The notes under the pieces were generated by a model, which was given only the letters and a program-made list of their open reading frames with translations, did not search any database and was not told the origin of the DNA. A program made the position numbers and the translations under genes. From Cepaea nemoralis (Eukaryota; Mollusca; Gastropoda; Stylommatophora; Helicidae): a stretch of DNA of 64,000 nt. Positions 23,958 to 33,980 of this stretch are shown here, piece after piece. The number at the start of each line of letters is the position of its first letter. Position 1 is the stretch's first letter. The DNA lies in the NCBI GenBank assembly GCA_014155875.1, contig JACEFZ010017692.1, forward strand, positions 610,001 through 674,000, given 5' to 3'.

Positions 23958-26026
23958 TGTCGTGTCCTCCTTTAAAGTGTCGTCCCTGGAGTGAGGAGAT
24001 CCGACACCCACATTATAATATTTTTTTTTCCTCTCAATATTCTGGAGAATCCACCAGCTTCCGTCCAACACACTCCATCAGCCTATGGACACCTTTTCCT
24101 ATCACTCTCACACTGTCGTACTATGCCCCCTTCTCATACTTCCCCAACGCAACATACTCAACAACTCTTGTTTCTAGAAATTAATAAAGAGTAATTTATT
24201 AAAATAAAAGTGTAACGTATATGAGACGTGTATGTGAAGAAAATGTGTGACGTGTTCTATAAAGTGTGTAGACTCTGACTCTCAGACAGCAACCCAGTCA
24301 GCTGATCCCAGCAAAGATAGACCACAGCACGGTACGTCAGAACATGTACTTCTCACCCGTTGCCGAAACCATCTTGCCGGATACTGCTTTGCCTCTGTAG
24401 ACCTCTGGTAATCCAATTTCATGAACATCCGAAATAGACACCGGTGGTATTAACAGTTAATCATGGACCGGTTGCACTCTACACAATGTCCGTTCCTAAC
24501 GTTCCTTAACAAACTGCACAAGTCTTTTGTAGTGTGTACGCAGTTAGTTAGTTAGTTAGTTAGTCGACAGATCATCCTCGTTGCACATCGAACCATTCAG
24601 TCCATAAGTGCTAATTACTAATGTTAATTGTTACTGTACTAACACTAGGTACTCTTAGCCGGTTCTCGGTTCGTTACTACTGTCTGATGCTGTGTGGTGC
24701 ATCAGTATGCATCACTCTCTTTGATGAATCAATTTCCTTCCAGCGTAAGTTACGTTTCTGTATGCAACTTTATTGACTCTTGAACTGGTGTTCTTCAGAA
24801 TGGGTTTTTTAATTCTTTCCCAAAACTTGTAGAGTTTCCTTGGATCTGGTAGGGAACCTAGGATAGAAACAACACATCTGGTGATAGTACTAGTCACTGA
24901 TCCCTTCGGCTGAGTGTAAGCCTATCACCTTGCTTAATGATCTTTAGCTAACTAGACTTAGTCACAGAGCAGATTAGCTACCCACCTAGAGCCGAATCAG
25001 GCTATGACAAAGAAAAAATCAGCAACCAGAATGCGGAACCCCGCCCACCAGGGACACCTACGGGAAGATCCCAATTATCCCTCATTACTCAATTCTCAAC
25101 TAGTAAAGCTTATCAACACTTCACTAATCTATTTTAGCTAACAGAGCCAAGTATCACTTCACTACTCTAGCTAGTTTCCACTAACAGTGCTAATCATCAC
25201 ACTATAGTTTAACAAGGCTACTGCCTAAAGTAATTATAACGAATATATTATAATAGGTTATACCTTAAATGGCACTACTGCAGTCCTATCAATCATATCT
25301 ACATCTGCCATTATAGGCACGTGCAAAATTAAGTCACTAATTAACACACGGTAGATATTATTTCCACTAAGCACTGCAGTGCCCTGGCACTCTGACTAGA
25401 GCATTTTTCAAGTCCCCCCTAGTTGATCCCAACTCGGGTTTATATGGCAAACTACCAAAGTTGGCCACGTGACGTTATCCTTTATGCCCCCACACAGGTG
25501 GCACCGTGGCAGATCATCCCTTGTCAAGAATCCATTTTCCTGGCTTTAGTCCTGTCAAAGTTGTCAGTAATAGTTTAGATTCTCAAACAAGCCAGCGAGT
25601 TTCTGTCGAGTTACAACAAAGAGTTGCAAATAACCCCGTCAATCCTCTCGATGTGCCGGAAACCAAGAATTGACAGATGCACTGTTTTCTCCCTAGTCGG
25701 GCACTTCCGACCTGTTGATAAACTGTCAATCTTCTGTTCCGTGGTGACAATCCCAGCAGCCATTTCCGTCTGATGTCCGGCAGTATAGATGACAAACGGA
25801 ACCATTCCATATCCTAAGCCGACAATCATATGTGATTCTAACTGTTAATGAACTGCCAACTCGATGTATCCATTCCTTCTCACTCACCACCAAATGTGTT
25901 TATGGGCTGACACGATGTAACCTGTGCAGCTGTGTTTACTCTGTTAGTACGACTGTTGTGGCCTAGAAAATATACGCCACGCAAACGTCGGTATTATTAG
26001 CTGGTTAACTCATGGCGCTCGTGACA
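23958..26026. mobile_element. 2,069-bp TG..CA insertion with 5-bp TSD (LTR-type)
   Basis: The sequence ATCCC flanks the insertion on both sides (23953-23957 and 26027-26031). The insert starts TGTCGTGTCC and ends CGCTCGTGACA, so the short inverted ends are TGTC/GACA. These are the hallmarks of an LTR inserted by a retroviral-type integrase. I see no second copy of its ends inside and no gag or pol frame, so it is best explained as a long solo LTR. A small non-autonomous LTR element is the alternative. An AATAAA lies at 24183-24188. Confidence 0.6.
24541..24615 (-). mobile_element. LINE 3' tail fragment, minus strand
   Basis: GTTAGTTAGTTAGTCGACAGATCATCCTCGTTGCACAT and CCATTCAGTCCATAAGTGCT match the reverse complement of 62355-62415 (3' end of the split LINE) over about 70 bp. 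The match then stops. The fragment lies inside the LTR-type insertion. Confidence 0.7.
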
Positions 26027-26031
26027 ATCCC

Positions 26032-27178
26032 CTTGCTCTCAATCGCAGGGAAGATACTCGCCAGAAGTCTTCTGAATCGCCTCACGGTCCATCTCGATCA
26101 AGGTCTTCTTCCTGAGAGTCAATGTGGCTTCAGAAAAGAACGAGGAACTTTTGACATGATTTTCGCTGCAAGGCAGCTGCAAGGGAAATGTCAGGAACAG
26201 AACGCCGAAATGTTCTCCACTTTAATTGACCTTCCCAAGGCTTTTGATACAGTCAGCAGAGAAGGACTGTGGAAGATTATGGCAAAATATGGCTGTCCAC
26301 AAAAGGTTGTCCAAATAGTGCGGCTATTTCATGATGGCATGCAGGCAAAAGTACAAGCAAATGGTAAACTGTCTGAGCCCTTTACTGTCACCAATGGAGT
26401 GAAGCAAGACTTTTTCCTGGCACCAACACTGTTCAGCCTCATGTTTTCAGCTATGCTGACGAATGCTTTTGAAATCAACGACATTGGAATAGACATCAAC
26501 TACCGCATGGATGGTAAATTGTTTAATCTCAGAAGGCTGAAAGCTAAAACCAAAGCTACCAGCGACACCGTCAGAGAACTGCTGTTTGCTGATGATTGTG
26601 CTCTATATGCCAACTCAGAGGCAGATATGCAACACAATGTTTCTGCTTTCTCACATGCCTGTGCCAACTTTAGGCTCAAAATCAACTTCCAGAAGACTGT
26701 AGTTATGTACCAGCCAGCTTCATGGATTAATCACACCGTGCCGAACATGAAAGTGAATGGTCATAGACTAAGTGTTGTGGACAAATTCACCAATCTTGGC
26801 AGCACTGTGTCACAAGCTGCCACAACTGATGACGAAGTGAATGCAAGAATTTCCAGGGCCAGCAGACTCTATAAGAATGTGTGGGACAGAAATGGAATAA
26901 GCCTGCAAACAAAGCTGAAAGTCTGCAAAGCAGTTGTATTATCCACACTGCTATATGCTTGTGAATCCTGCACTTTTTACCAGCGACACGCTAGGAAATT
27001 AAACAACTTCCACACAGTCTGCCCTCGGAAGCTATTGAAGATTAAATGGCAAGATAAGATCTCAGACACTGAAGTCAGACAAAGAGAGTCAATTCCCAAA
27101 TATCCACACACTACTAATGAAGAATCAGATTTGCTGGGCTGGTCACTTGACTTGCATGCTAGATCACAGGCTCCCTAA
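26032..27178 (+). pseudogene. RTE/CR1-like LINE reverse transcriptase, 3' part
   Basis: The frame starts inside the LTR-type insertion, but homologous sequence begins at 26032 (LLSIAGKILARSLLNRL). It carries CGFRKERGTFDMIF, LIDLPKAFDTV, a diverged GVKQDFFLAPTLFS (usually VKQGCVLAPTLFS), LLFADDCALY with the catalytic ADD, and the RT thumb region (LKVCKAVVLSTLLYACE). It loses the conserved frame at 27178, where an A/T-run and G-run interrupt coding. The frame is otherwise open, but the split at 23957/26027 means no intact product. Confidence 0.85.
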
Positions 27179-27180
27179 AC

Positions 27181-27185
27181 AATTT

Positions 27186-27216
<31 letters not shown>

Positions 27217-27222
27217 GGGGGG
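27181..27222. repeat. T13G27-type homopolymer run inside LINE coding
   Basis: A T-run followed by about 27 G replaces a few codons between HRLPKQ and a degraded GGQ(G)KRF segment. Both flanks are conserved C-terminal LINE coding. Confidence 0.85.
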
Positions 27223-27606
27223 TGAGCTGCGTTGTGGTAAACGCTCCCAAGGCGGCCAGGGAAAGCGTTTTAATTAAAGACACTCTGAAGATCTCACTAA
27301 AAGCTTGTGGAATTAATCATGACAGTTGGGAGATCAAAAGACCAAAATTCATGGCTTACATCATTACACAAGGGTGCAGTCACTTGTGAAGCAACCAGGA
27401 CTGCAAGAGCTGTGAAGAAAAAGCTGGACAGAAAAACCACTGCAGGAGATCCTCCTCCTGGAACGTCAAGGATTCTTCACCCACATTGTCAAAGAACATT
27501 TCGAGCCAAAATAGGCTTTATCAGCCATCTTAGAACGCACAACTCCATACTTTCAATCCCACTGGATGAAATTTATAGTCATCATCATTCTTGATGGACA
27601 AACAAC
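27223..27606 (+). pseudogene. RTE/CR1-like LINE C-terminus and 3' end
   Basis: Frames after the G-run read SLKACGINHDSWE, VTCEATRTARAVKKK and a C-terminal Cys2His2-like finger (HPHCQRTFRAKIGFISHLRTH). They end at CATTCTTGATGGACAAACAACAA. The 3' 245 bp match the minus-strand copy at 20990-21250. Confidence 0.8.
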
Positions 27607-27664
27607 AATACGCCGTGTTAGTAGTGTCGAATCTATTTAGACCCGGAAGGATAAAGTTAACTGC

Positions 27665-27772
27665 ATGTTCTTCACAGATCGCCACGATCAACCCCAGCAT
27701 GTTTGCCTATTTGTGATGTTCTAGGTAGTTGTAAAACAGTAGTTTGCCTTTGCTTTCTGAACGGGTTATTTA
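27665..27772 (-). mobile_element. SINE family A fragment
   Basis: GATCAACCCCAGCATG and CAGTAGTTTGCCTTTGCTTTCTGAACGGG match the central domain. Confidence 0.55.
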
Positions 27773-28685
27773 TAATTTATACTATTGTGAAAATCAAGGT
27801 AATAAACCCAAATTATCGCAACGTTTGTGAATGCTTTCAGTGCGGTCAGATCACATGTAGAGTCAGTATTTATATCATTGAATACTTCACGGTGATTACT
27901 GAAATCTGACAAACGTATATGCTCGGCTTCTTTTTTACACAAACATCCTTTAGTGTATGCTCCTGCATGGATATCAATGTTAGACAATGCGTATTGAAGT
28001 GGTGAAGAACCCGAAGGAGGAAGTATGTGGTTTATTGGAAGAATACTTGGGAATAGCAAGTGCCATAGATACGAAACACTGCCAAAGTTAGTAACTTAAT
28101 TGTTGTGAAAGACGCAAAAAAAAAAAAAAAACAACAACAAACACATGGTACAGAGATTATATTTCGTGTAGTTGGGGAATTAAATATGCCAGAATTAATT
28201 AATAGGCCTCAGACGAAACGAGAAAACATGCGATGAGTATGTGACAAATTGCAGCTGATATGGCTACAACTTGCATTAAACGTTAGTAAATACAGTCTTT
28301 CACAGCGTAAGTTTTCCCCGGCTCGTTAATGAATTATAAATTATATAAAACGTGGGACGCAGAGGTGTTTCCAAGGCACCAGGGCCGCGTTATATACTGG
28401 TCAAGATCTATCGAGTGTCCTCGGCAACAGGTCCCTTCGGGGTCCTGGCTAAAGTCAGTAGGATTGCCGATTCCTCCGAAATCGGAGAGTGTCTGCCTGT
28501 ATAGCGAGGAACCACCAGTCTGCACACCAATAAGCCAGACATGGGACAACGGATACTCACGCAAACCTCAGGTCCTATATGACATCACACTGATGTTGGA
28601 CAACAGGATGCCTTCATCCGACATAAGGACTTCACGTTAGAGCTCAAGGCTCAAGCCAACGAACACAAGCAAGCAAGCATATAAA
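27773..28685. other. Unassigned; possible repeat end with (AAGC)n tail
   Basis: Mostly featureless. 28340-28680 is less AT-rich and ends in ACACAAGCAAGCAAGCAT, which looks like a retroelement 3' tail. No motif supports a family. Confidence 0.35.
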
Positions 28686-28689
28686 AAGT

Positions 28690-28905
28690 GGTTGTATATG
28701 ACTTTTCTCCGTAATCTCGTATACTCTCGTCGGTGACGTGATGACGGTGAGAATCAGCAGTGGTTCAGATCGCATCGGTAACTTACGGGGTATGTGAGCC
28801 GGCCGCTCAGGACGCAATGGCAAACTACTTAGCGTAATCTTGCCAAGAAATCAACATACACTGAAAGATGCTGGTGTTGACCGCCATGTCCTGTAAAGGA
28901 TATGG
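28690..28905 (+). mobile_element. SINE family A, plus strand
   Basis: It has the head region (TCTCCGTAATCTCGTATACTC), a B-box-like GGTTCAGATCGC and the central domain (GGCAAACTACTTAGCGTAATCTTGCC). The tail is CCTGTAAAGGATATGG followed by A9. The A-box end is truncated relative to 43276. Confidence 0.75.
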
Positions 28906-28986
28906 AAAAAAAAATATTAAACTGCCTGTGTACGAGTCTGATATTAAACTTTGTGCATACTGATCCTATATTAAACTATCTTTGTA

Positions 28987-29640
28987 TCATCATCATCATC
29001 AAATTTCCTGCCAGCTGGCGTATGCGTTCATTGCTCTCCGCAGATCTCAGTCATTAGTGTTCTGGATCAACTCTGCCTGCCTCTGCCTCTCCAATCCTCG
29101 ATCTTTCTAGTTGTTACGATGTTTTCAATGTCTCTCTTCTCATCACATGACCAAAGAAAGCTGTTTGTCTCTTTCTTATTGTATATAATGTTCTAGTTTC
29201 ATTAGCCTCTTTCAGACAATCGTTGTTAGTTACTCTGTTAGAGAATTCGCAACATTCATCTCAAGAACCACATCTTTGTTGCTTCTAAGTTCTTCCTAAT
29301 TTGTTCATTTACGTTCCAAGATTCACAGCCATACAGCAATACTGATTCTATATAGAATTTCAGCATTCTCATCTTACATTCATTGATAGTGTCTTATTGC
29401 AAAAGATACTCTTCATTATTTTAAATGCGGCTTTTGCTTGCGTTATTCTGCTCTTAATCTCTGTTGTAAATCTTCCATCTGATGTTATAAATGCCGCTTG
29501 TTTTTAAAATTATCCACTTGGTTAAGAATGTTCCCTTCTATTTCTATGTCACATTTTGGTGTCACAATTTTCTTTGATATTACCAATGTTACCGTTTTCT
29601 TGATATTGAAGTCTATGCATATGTTTCATAATAAATTGGC
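28987..29640 (-). pseudogene. LINE 3' remnant with (TGA)n tail, minus strand
   Basis: Nucleotide similarity to 40086-40428 runs through AATTTCCTGCCAGCTGGCGTA, TGTTCTGGATCAACTCTGC and TCTCTTCTCATCACATGA. It continues past the point where that copy is interrupted (GTTACTCTGTTAGAGAATTCGC). The TCATCATCATC at 28987 is the tail. All frames are broken. Confidence 0.65.
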
Positions 29641-30020
29641 TACGTAGAAGTCTCTTTTAAACTGTATACTTACAAGTCTCACATTAAACTAACTACAAGT
29701 TTCATATAAAGATGTCTAAGTACAAGTCTCATATTAAACTGTCTAAGTAAAAGACTTATTAAACTGTATACGCACACGTGTCATATTAAAGTGTCTACTT
29801 ACCAGTCGCATATTAAACTGTCAACGTAAAATTCGCATATGAAACATCTACATACAAGTCTAATATTGAACTGTCTATCAACGACTCAGATGTTAAGCTA
29901 AGTACCACACTTACATTTCACTTACACATACGAGTGAGATAGTAAACTGTTTACCCACGAGTCCCATACTCGAATAAATCTCATATTAAATCACATGTTA
30001 ATTTCGCTGTGTACCATTCT
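29641..30020. repeat. Degenerate ~28-30-bp repeats (CTCATATTAAACTGTCTA type)
   Basis: Variants of ACAAGTCTCATATTAAACTGTCTA recur about ten times. They share their core with the adjacent 80-bp satellite. Confidence 0.75.
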
Positions 30021-30512
30021 ATATTAAACTGTCCAAATACTAGGCTCATACCAAGCATTATATAAATTAGTTCCATTTTAAACTATCCAAAATACATTCT
30101 ATATTAAACTGTCCAAATAAGAGGCTCGTACCAAGCATTATATAAATTAGTCCCATTGTAAACTATCCAAACTACATTCTATATTAAACTGTCCAAATAC
30201 TAGGCTCATACCAAGCATTATATAAATTAGTCCCATTTTAAACTATCCAAACTACATTCTATATTAAACTGTCCAAATACTAGGCTCATACCAAGCATTA
30301 TATAAATTAGTCCCATTGTAAACTATCCAAACTACATTCTATATTAAACTGTCCAAATACTAGGCTCATACCAAGCATTATATAAATTAGTCCCATTGTA
30401 AACTATCCAAACTACATTCTATATTAAACTGTCCAAATAAGAGGCTCCTACCAAGCATTATATAAATTAGTCCCATTGTAAACTATCCAAACTACATTCT
30501 ATATTAAACTGT
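30021..30512. repeat. 80-bp tandem satellite, about six copies
   Basis: ATATTAAACTGTCCAAATA occurs at 30021, 30101, 30181, 30261, 30341 and 30421, and its start recurs at 30501. The period is exactly 80 bp and the units are nearly identical. Confidence 0.95.
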
Positions 30513-30514
30513 TT

Positions 30515-30755
30515 GCTTACCATCTCTGTAGCGAAGAGGTTACGGACGCAATTCGTAATCCCGCACACCGCGTTCGAAACACATCTGCGGGCGATTTGGT
30601 AGGAGACTGTCTTGCGTTGGTTTTGATACAATGGTAGTAGTGCCGGTCGTTTAGAAGGCAGTGGCAAACTACTCAAAGTAAACTTGCCTAGAAATCACAA
30701 ACAGTCAAATAATGCTGGAGTTGACTGCGACGACCTGTAAAGGATATGCAACTGA
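30515..30755 (+). mobile_element. SINE family A (subtype), plus strand
   Basis: A-box-like TAGCGAAGAGGTTACGG, B-box-like GCGTTCGAAAC, the central domain GGCAAACTACTCAAAGTAAACTTGCC, then CCTGTAAAGGATATGC. The element directly follows the last satellite unit. Confidence 0.75.
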
Positions 30756-30869
30756 CTTAACTAACGAGTCCTAGGCTAAAGCATCTCAGTATCATTCGAA
30801 AGTAAACTTTCTACGAACGAATCTAGCTTTCAACTGTCTACTAACCAGTCCCCATGGTACAATATCTAC

Positions 30870-31185
30870 ACACAGACAGCACGGATAGATCAGTGGCTAG
30901 TATGCTTGCATGACGGTCTCGTGGTCATGGGTTCGAATACGCATCGAGGCGGATTATTACAATTGTCCCCGGCTTCCAGGTCAACCCAGTCTACAATGGC
31001 TATTAGGAAATGCCGTGGGAAGTAAAGGCGGTCAGTGTGGTATTGACTACGACGTCCATTTAGTGCTGAGTGGGCCAGGTACTGGATGGTAATGATACGT
31101 CATTTACGGTCTATGTTTATCGACTTCTAACTGTCGAGGAATGTTTAACATGCACAATGTGTGTGCTTGACGTCCTATTTTCTCT
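30870..31185 (+). mobile_element. tRNA-derived SINE (family B), plus strand
   Basis: A-box-like TAGATCAGTGGCTAGTATGC and B-box-like GGGTTCGAATACG are followed by a body shared with 43128-43275 (TTCCAGGT.AACCC, GG.TATTAGGAAAT, GGAAGTAAA..CG). Confidence 0.65.
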
Positions 31186-31199
31186 CTCCTTATATTAGA

Positions 31200-31435
31200 A
31201 CACCGGCGTCTCTGGCTCAGGAGTTAGTGAAACGCCAATTTCACAATACTCCGAAATACAGAGTTGAAGGCTCGATATCTGCCCCAGGTGATTGGGAAGC
31301 AGATCGCTTTGCGTTGATTTCCACAGTATGAGGCGACAACCGTTCAGAAAGCAATGACAAACTACTGAAAGTAAATCACAAACAGCCAATAAATGCTGGG
31401 GTTGATTGCAACTTCCTGTAAAGTGTATACACCTA
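31200..31435 (+). mobile_element. SINE family A, plus strand
   Basis: A-box-like CTGGCTCAGGAGTTAGTG, then GACAAACTACTGAAAGTAAATCACAAACAG and a 3' domain ending CCTGTAAAGTGTATAC. Confidence 0.65.
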
Positions 31436-32150
31436 ACGTTTTGTTCTGACTGAAAGACTCGGCATTCGATCCCCTACACATATATTAAGGCGGGTGAGGC
31501 ACTATACATCAACCACTTACAAAAGTATTCTGAATGTTGAATTAGACGATATAGAATTAAGCCATGCCGACGTTATTTCAGGTATTCAGAATGACATATC
31601 ATAAACCAAACACACTAAATTAACCCAAGTGATGACGATCAGAGGTACAGATAACATAAACCAGACAATGTTCATTAAAACAAGGTGACGGCAAATGCAA
31701 ACAAATCTAGAGTCGTGCATGTGTCTGCGAGGCATGGACTATAAATTATACAAATCAAACAAATGTTTATGAAATGTCAGAATAGAGCAAATAAGAGGGA
31801 TAGATTACCCTGCGGTATTTACTTAACTGAAAAATTAGTAGGCGGTGAGATTATTGATGCCGGATTCTGTCCTGTGGAACCTATATTAATGGGTGTAAAC
31901 AAAGATGGCATCAGCACCTTCATTCCGTTTAAACCTCTACAGGAATATTATGAATTAAAACCTATCTACTTCTTTAATTTGAGACTTTAACATGAACGTC
32001 TGAATGTGTACTCGAAAGTAGACAATTATCTTTTGATACACATTATGTCTGTGATTACAATTTTTGATATGAGTATAGGGTCTAACCATGCGGTTATAGG
32101 ACGTATTATCAGATATCCATTTGTTTTTGTTTATTTGTTAAAGAAAAAGT
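31436..32150. other. No recognised feature; small ORF at 31763-31990
   Basis: A 75-codon ATG frame on the plus strand contains VGGEIIDAGFCPVEPIL. I do not recognise it and have no support for expression. Confidence 0.25.
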
Positions 32151-32154
32151 TTGT

Positions 32155-32280
32155 TGCATATCCTTTACATGGCGTCTCAGTTAATTATATAATGTTTTGT
32201 TGTTGGTTGTTTGTGATTTCTTGGCAAGTTTACGTTCAGTAGTTCGCCATTGTTTTCTGAGCAACCGGTACTCATACTTT
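32155..32280 (-). mobile_element. SINE family A fragment, minus strand
   Basis: GCATATCCTTTACATGGCGTC and CTTGGCAAGTTTACGTTCAGTAGTTCGCCATTG match the 3' and central domain. Confidence 0.65.
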
Positions 32281-32589
32281 CTGTTGTCCTTCACTGCTCG
32301 ATGCCGTTAGGTGTCGCGGACTTGTTTGATTATTGGTATCCGAGCTGGGGCTCGCTCGGTCGCTCGGTACACTGAGATGTGGGTTTTTAACTATTGATGA
32401 CTCCGTGGATCCAACTTTTCTTGTGGTGTTCCCCTGCCTTTTGATGTTTCCATTTTCACGACATTGGGTTCATTCTCATTAGATGGCAAAACCAGTTAAG
32501 TCTGTTTATCAATGAATTTAACAACTGGTGTTGCTGCAACTATTTTATAGAACTTCATTTCTAATAATATAGTCCTTTCTTGACTTGTT

Positions 32590-32950
32590 CGCTGATTTTC
32601 TCAGGCATCACATTTTACAGGTTTTCTTTCTTGTTCTTTAGTTTGTGCCCATGTTTGGAATTGATAGCACAACGTGGTATAAAAATTGCACTTGTAATGT
32701 TCTTCTTCATTTCCATGGGGATAGCTGGATGTTTCATGATGGGCGTAACTGGATATGTAACATCATAGGCTTGTTTAGTTCTGGTCTCCATCTCTCTATC
32801 TAATTTGTCATCTGATGTAAAGATTCTCCCATGATATTTGAATTCGTATACTTGTTTTAGCCTGTGCTCGTTTATCTGTATAATTATTTGATAATTGTCT
32901 TTACTTATATTCATCACTACTGTTTTATTTTTTCAATGTTGATCTTCATA
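32590..32950 (-). pseudogene. RTE-like LINE RT thumb remnant, minus strand
   Basis: A minus-strand frame reads KQVYEFKYHGRIFTSDDK, then MKHPAIPMEMKKNI. This corresponds to the usual (V)..FKYLG..... segment after the RT core. There are no catalytic residues. Confidence 0.65.
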
Positions 32951-33034
32951 TTCTGTTTTGTGCAATTATTCTGGACTAAATCTATGTGTTCCTGTAGTTT
33001 TTCACTACTGCTATGCAGTCGACATTGGTATCGT

Positions 33035-33155
33035 CACTCATACCATTGTATCAAATTCAACGCTAGGAAGTCTGCTGCCAAATCGCCCGCAGATGTATTG
33101 CGAATGCGGTATGCAGAATTACCAACTGCTTCCATGACACCTTCGCCACAGGCCC
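33035..33155 (-). mobile_element. SINE family A, head half only
   Basis: ATCAAATTCAACGCTAGGAAGTCTGCTGCCAAATCGCCCGCAGATGTATTGCG resembles the head half of the next copy at 33160-33370. Confidence 0.5.
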
Positions 33156-33159
33156 GATT

Positions 33160-33370
33160 ATCTTTGCATTTTCTTCTGGCTGTTTGTAATTTCTAGGCAA
33201 GTTTACCTTTAGTAGTTTGCCATGTCTTTCTGAACGAGCTGCACACATATCATTGTATCAAAACAAACGCGTGGTGGTCTGCTGTTAAATCTGCCTCAAC
33301 TATGTTTCGAACGTGGTATGCGGAATTACCAATTGCGTCCGTAATTTCTTCGCTAAACATCCGGTATCTA
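33160..33370 (-). mobile_element. SINE family A, minus strand
   Basis: Central domain TTCTAGGCAAGTTTACCTTTAGTAGTTTGCCATG, then the tRNA-like head with TTTCGAACGTGG (B box complement) and TCTTCGCTAAACATC. Confidence 0.65.
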
Positions 33371-33378
33371 TCAGGAGG

Positions 33379-33592
33379 GTGGGGGAGTTCATTTGAACTC
33401 CGTTCGTGCCTCACCGCGCGTAATTGCGTACGTTGAACATGATCATGTCATATTCATGTGATAAGTGCTGACCAATGAATAGAAGAGCACGTGTTTATCG
33501 TCCCATGATGCATAGGTTCTGTTTCTGACCGTTGAGAAAATGGCCGGGTTGATCCAAAATCCGTCCAAAGAAGTTCAAAGAGCGGTGATTCA
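33379..33592 (+). mobile_element. mariner copy 2, 5' part (split by Penelope-like element)
   Basis: AGTTCATTTGAACTCCGTTCGTGCC through ATGGCCGGGTTGATCCAAAA closely matches 12820-13030 of copy 1. Similarity ends just after GTGATTCAG at 33593 and resumes at about 36819. Confidence 0.85.
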
Positions 33593-33717
33593 GTTTCTTA
33601 CGGCTTCATCCCACCCCACGTGGGTTCACTTCTAGATTTTACCCATCGGCGAGCCCTCTTCACGACAGCTGTAGTAGACATCTACCTAAAATTGAGTTTA
33701 AATGTGCTACCCTTCGC

Positions 33718-33903
33718 ATGCGCTGTATTGCCGACAACCATGCGCGCCATTTGTCTGACATTAGCTCTTGTATTTGCACCCTCGATCGGCGTCTTAAACA
33801 TCTTACCTCAGGTAATTATTTCCTGTATTGTGTGATACGCTGTATCATCAACAGCACTAACCACCACTTATATAAATGTCTATCCACGGCTAAAAAGCTA
33901 AGT
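33718..33903 (+). pseudogene. Penelope-like ORF, N-terminal part (out of frame)
   Basis: This frame reads MRCIADNHARHLSDISSC and ends KCLSTAKKLS. It fits the region upstream of the RT in Penelope-like proteins, which commonly ends with a (K)KL stretch. The downstream ORF continues in another frame from about 33894, so one frameshift separates them. A spliced intron is a less likely alternative. Confidence 0.5.
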
Positions 33904-33980
33904 TAACCAAACTTCGTGCCCCTACCCCTTTCGCCTCTTCTCTCTCGGCTCACCCTACCATCGTTTCCAACAATTTAGTT

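Noticed and set aside
30021..30512. Regular 80-bp repeats as a CRISPR-like array
   Set aside because: Whole 80-bp units are conserved with no variable spacers, and the context is eukaryotic TE DNA.
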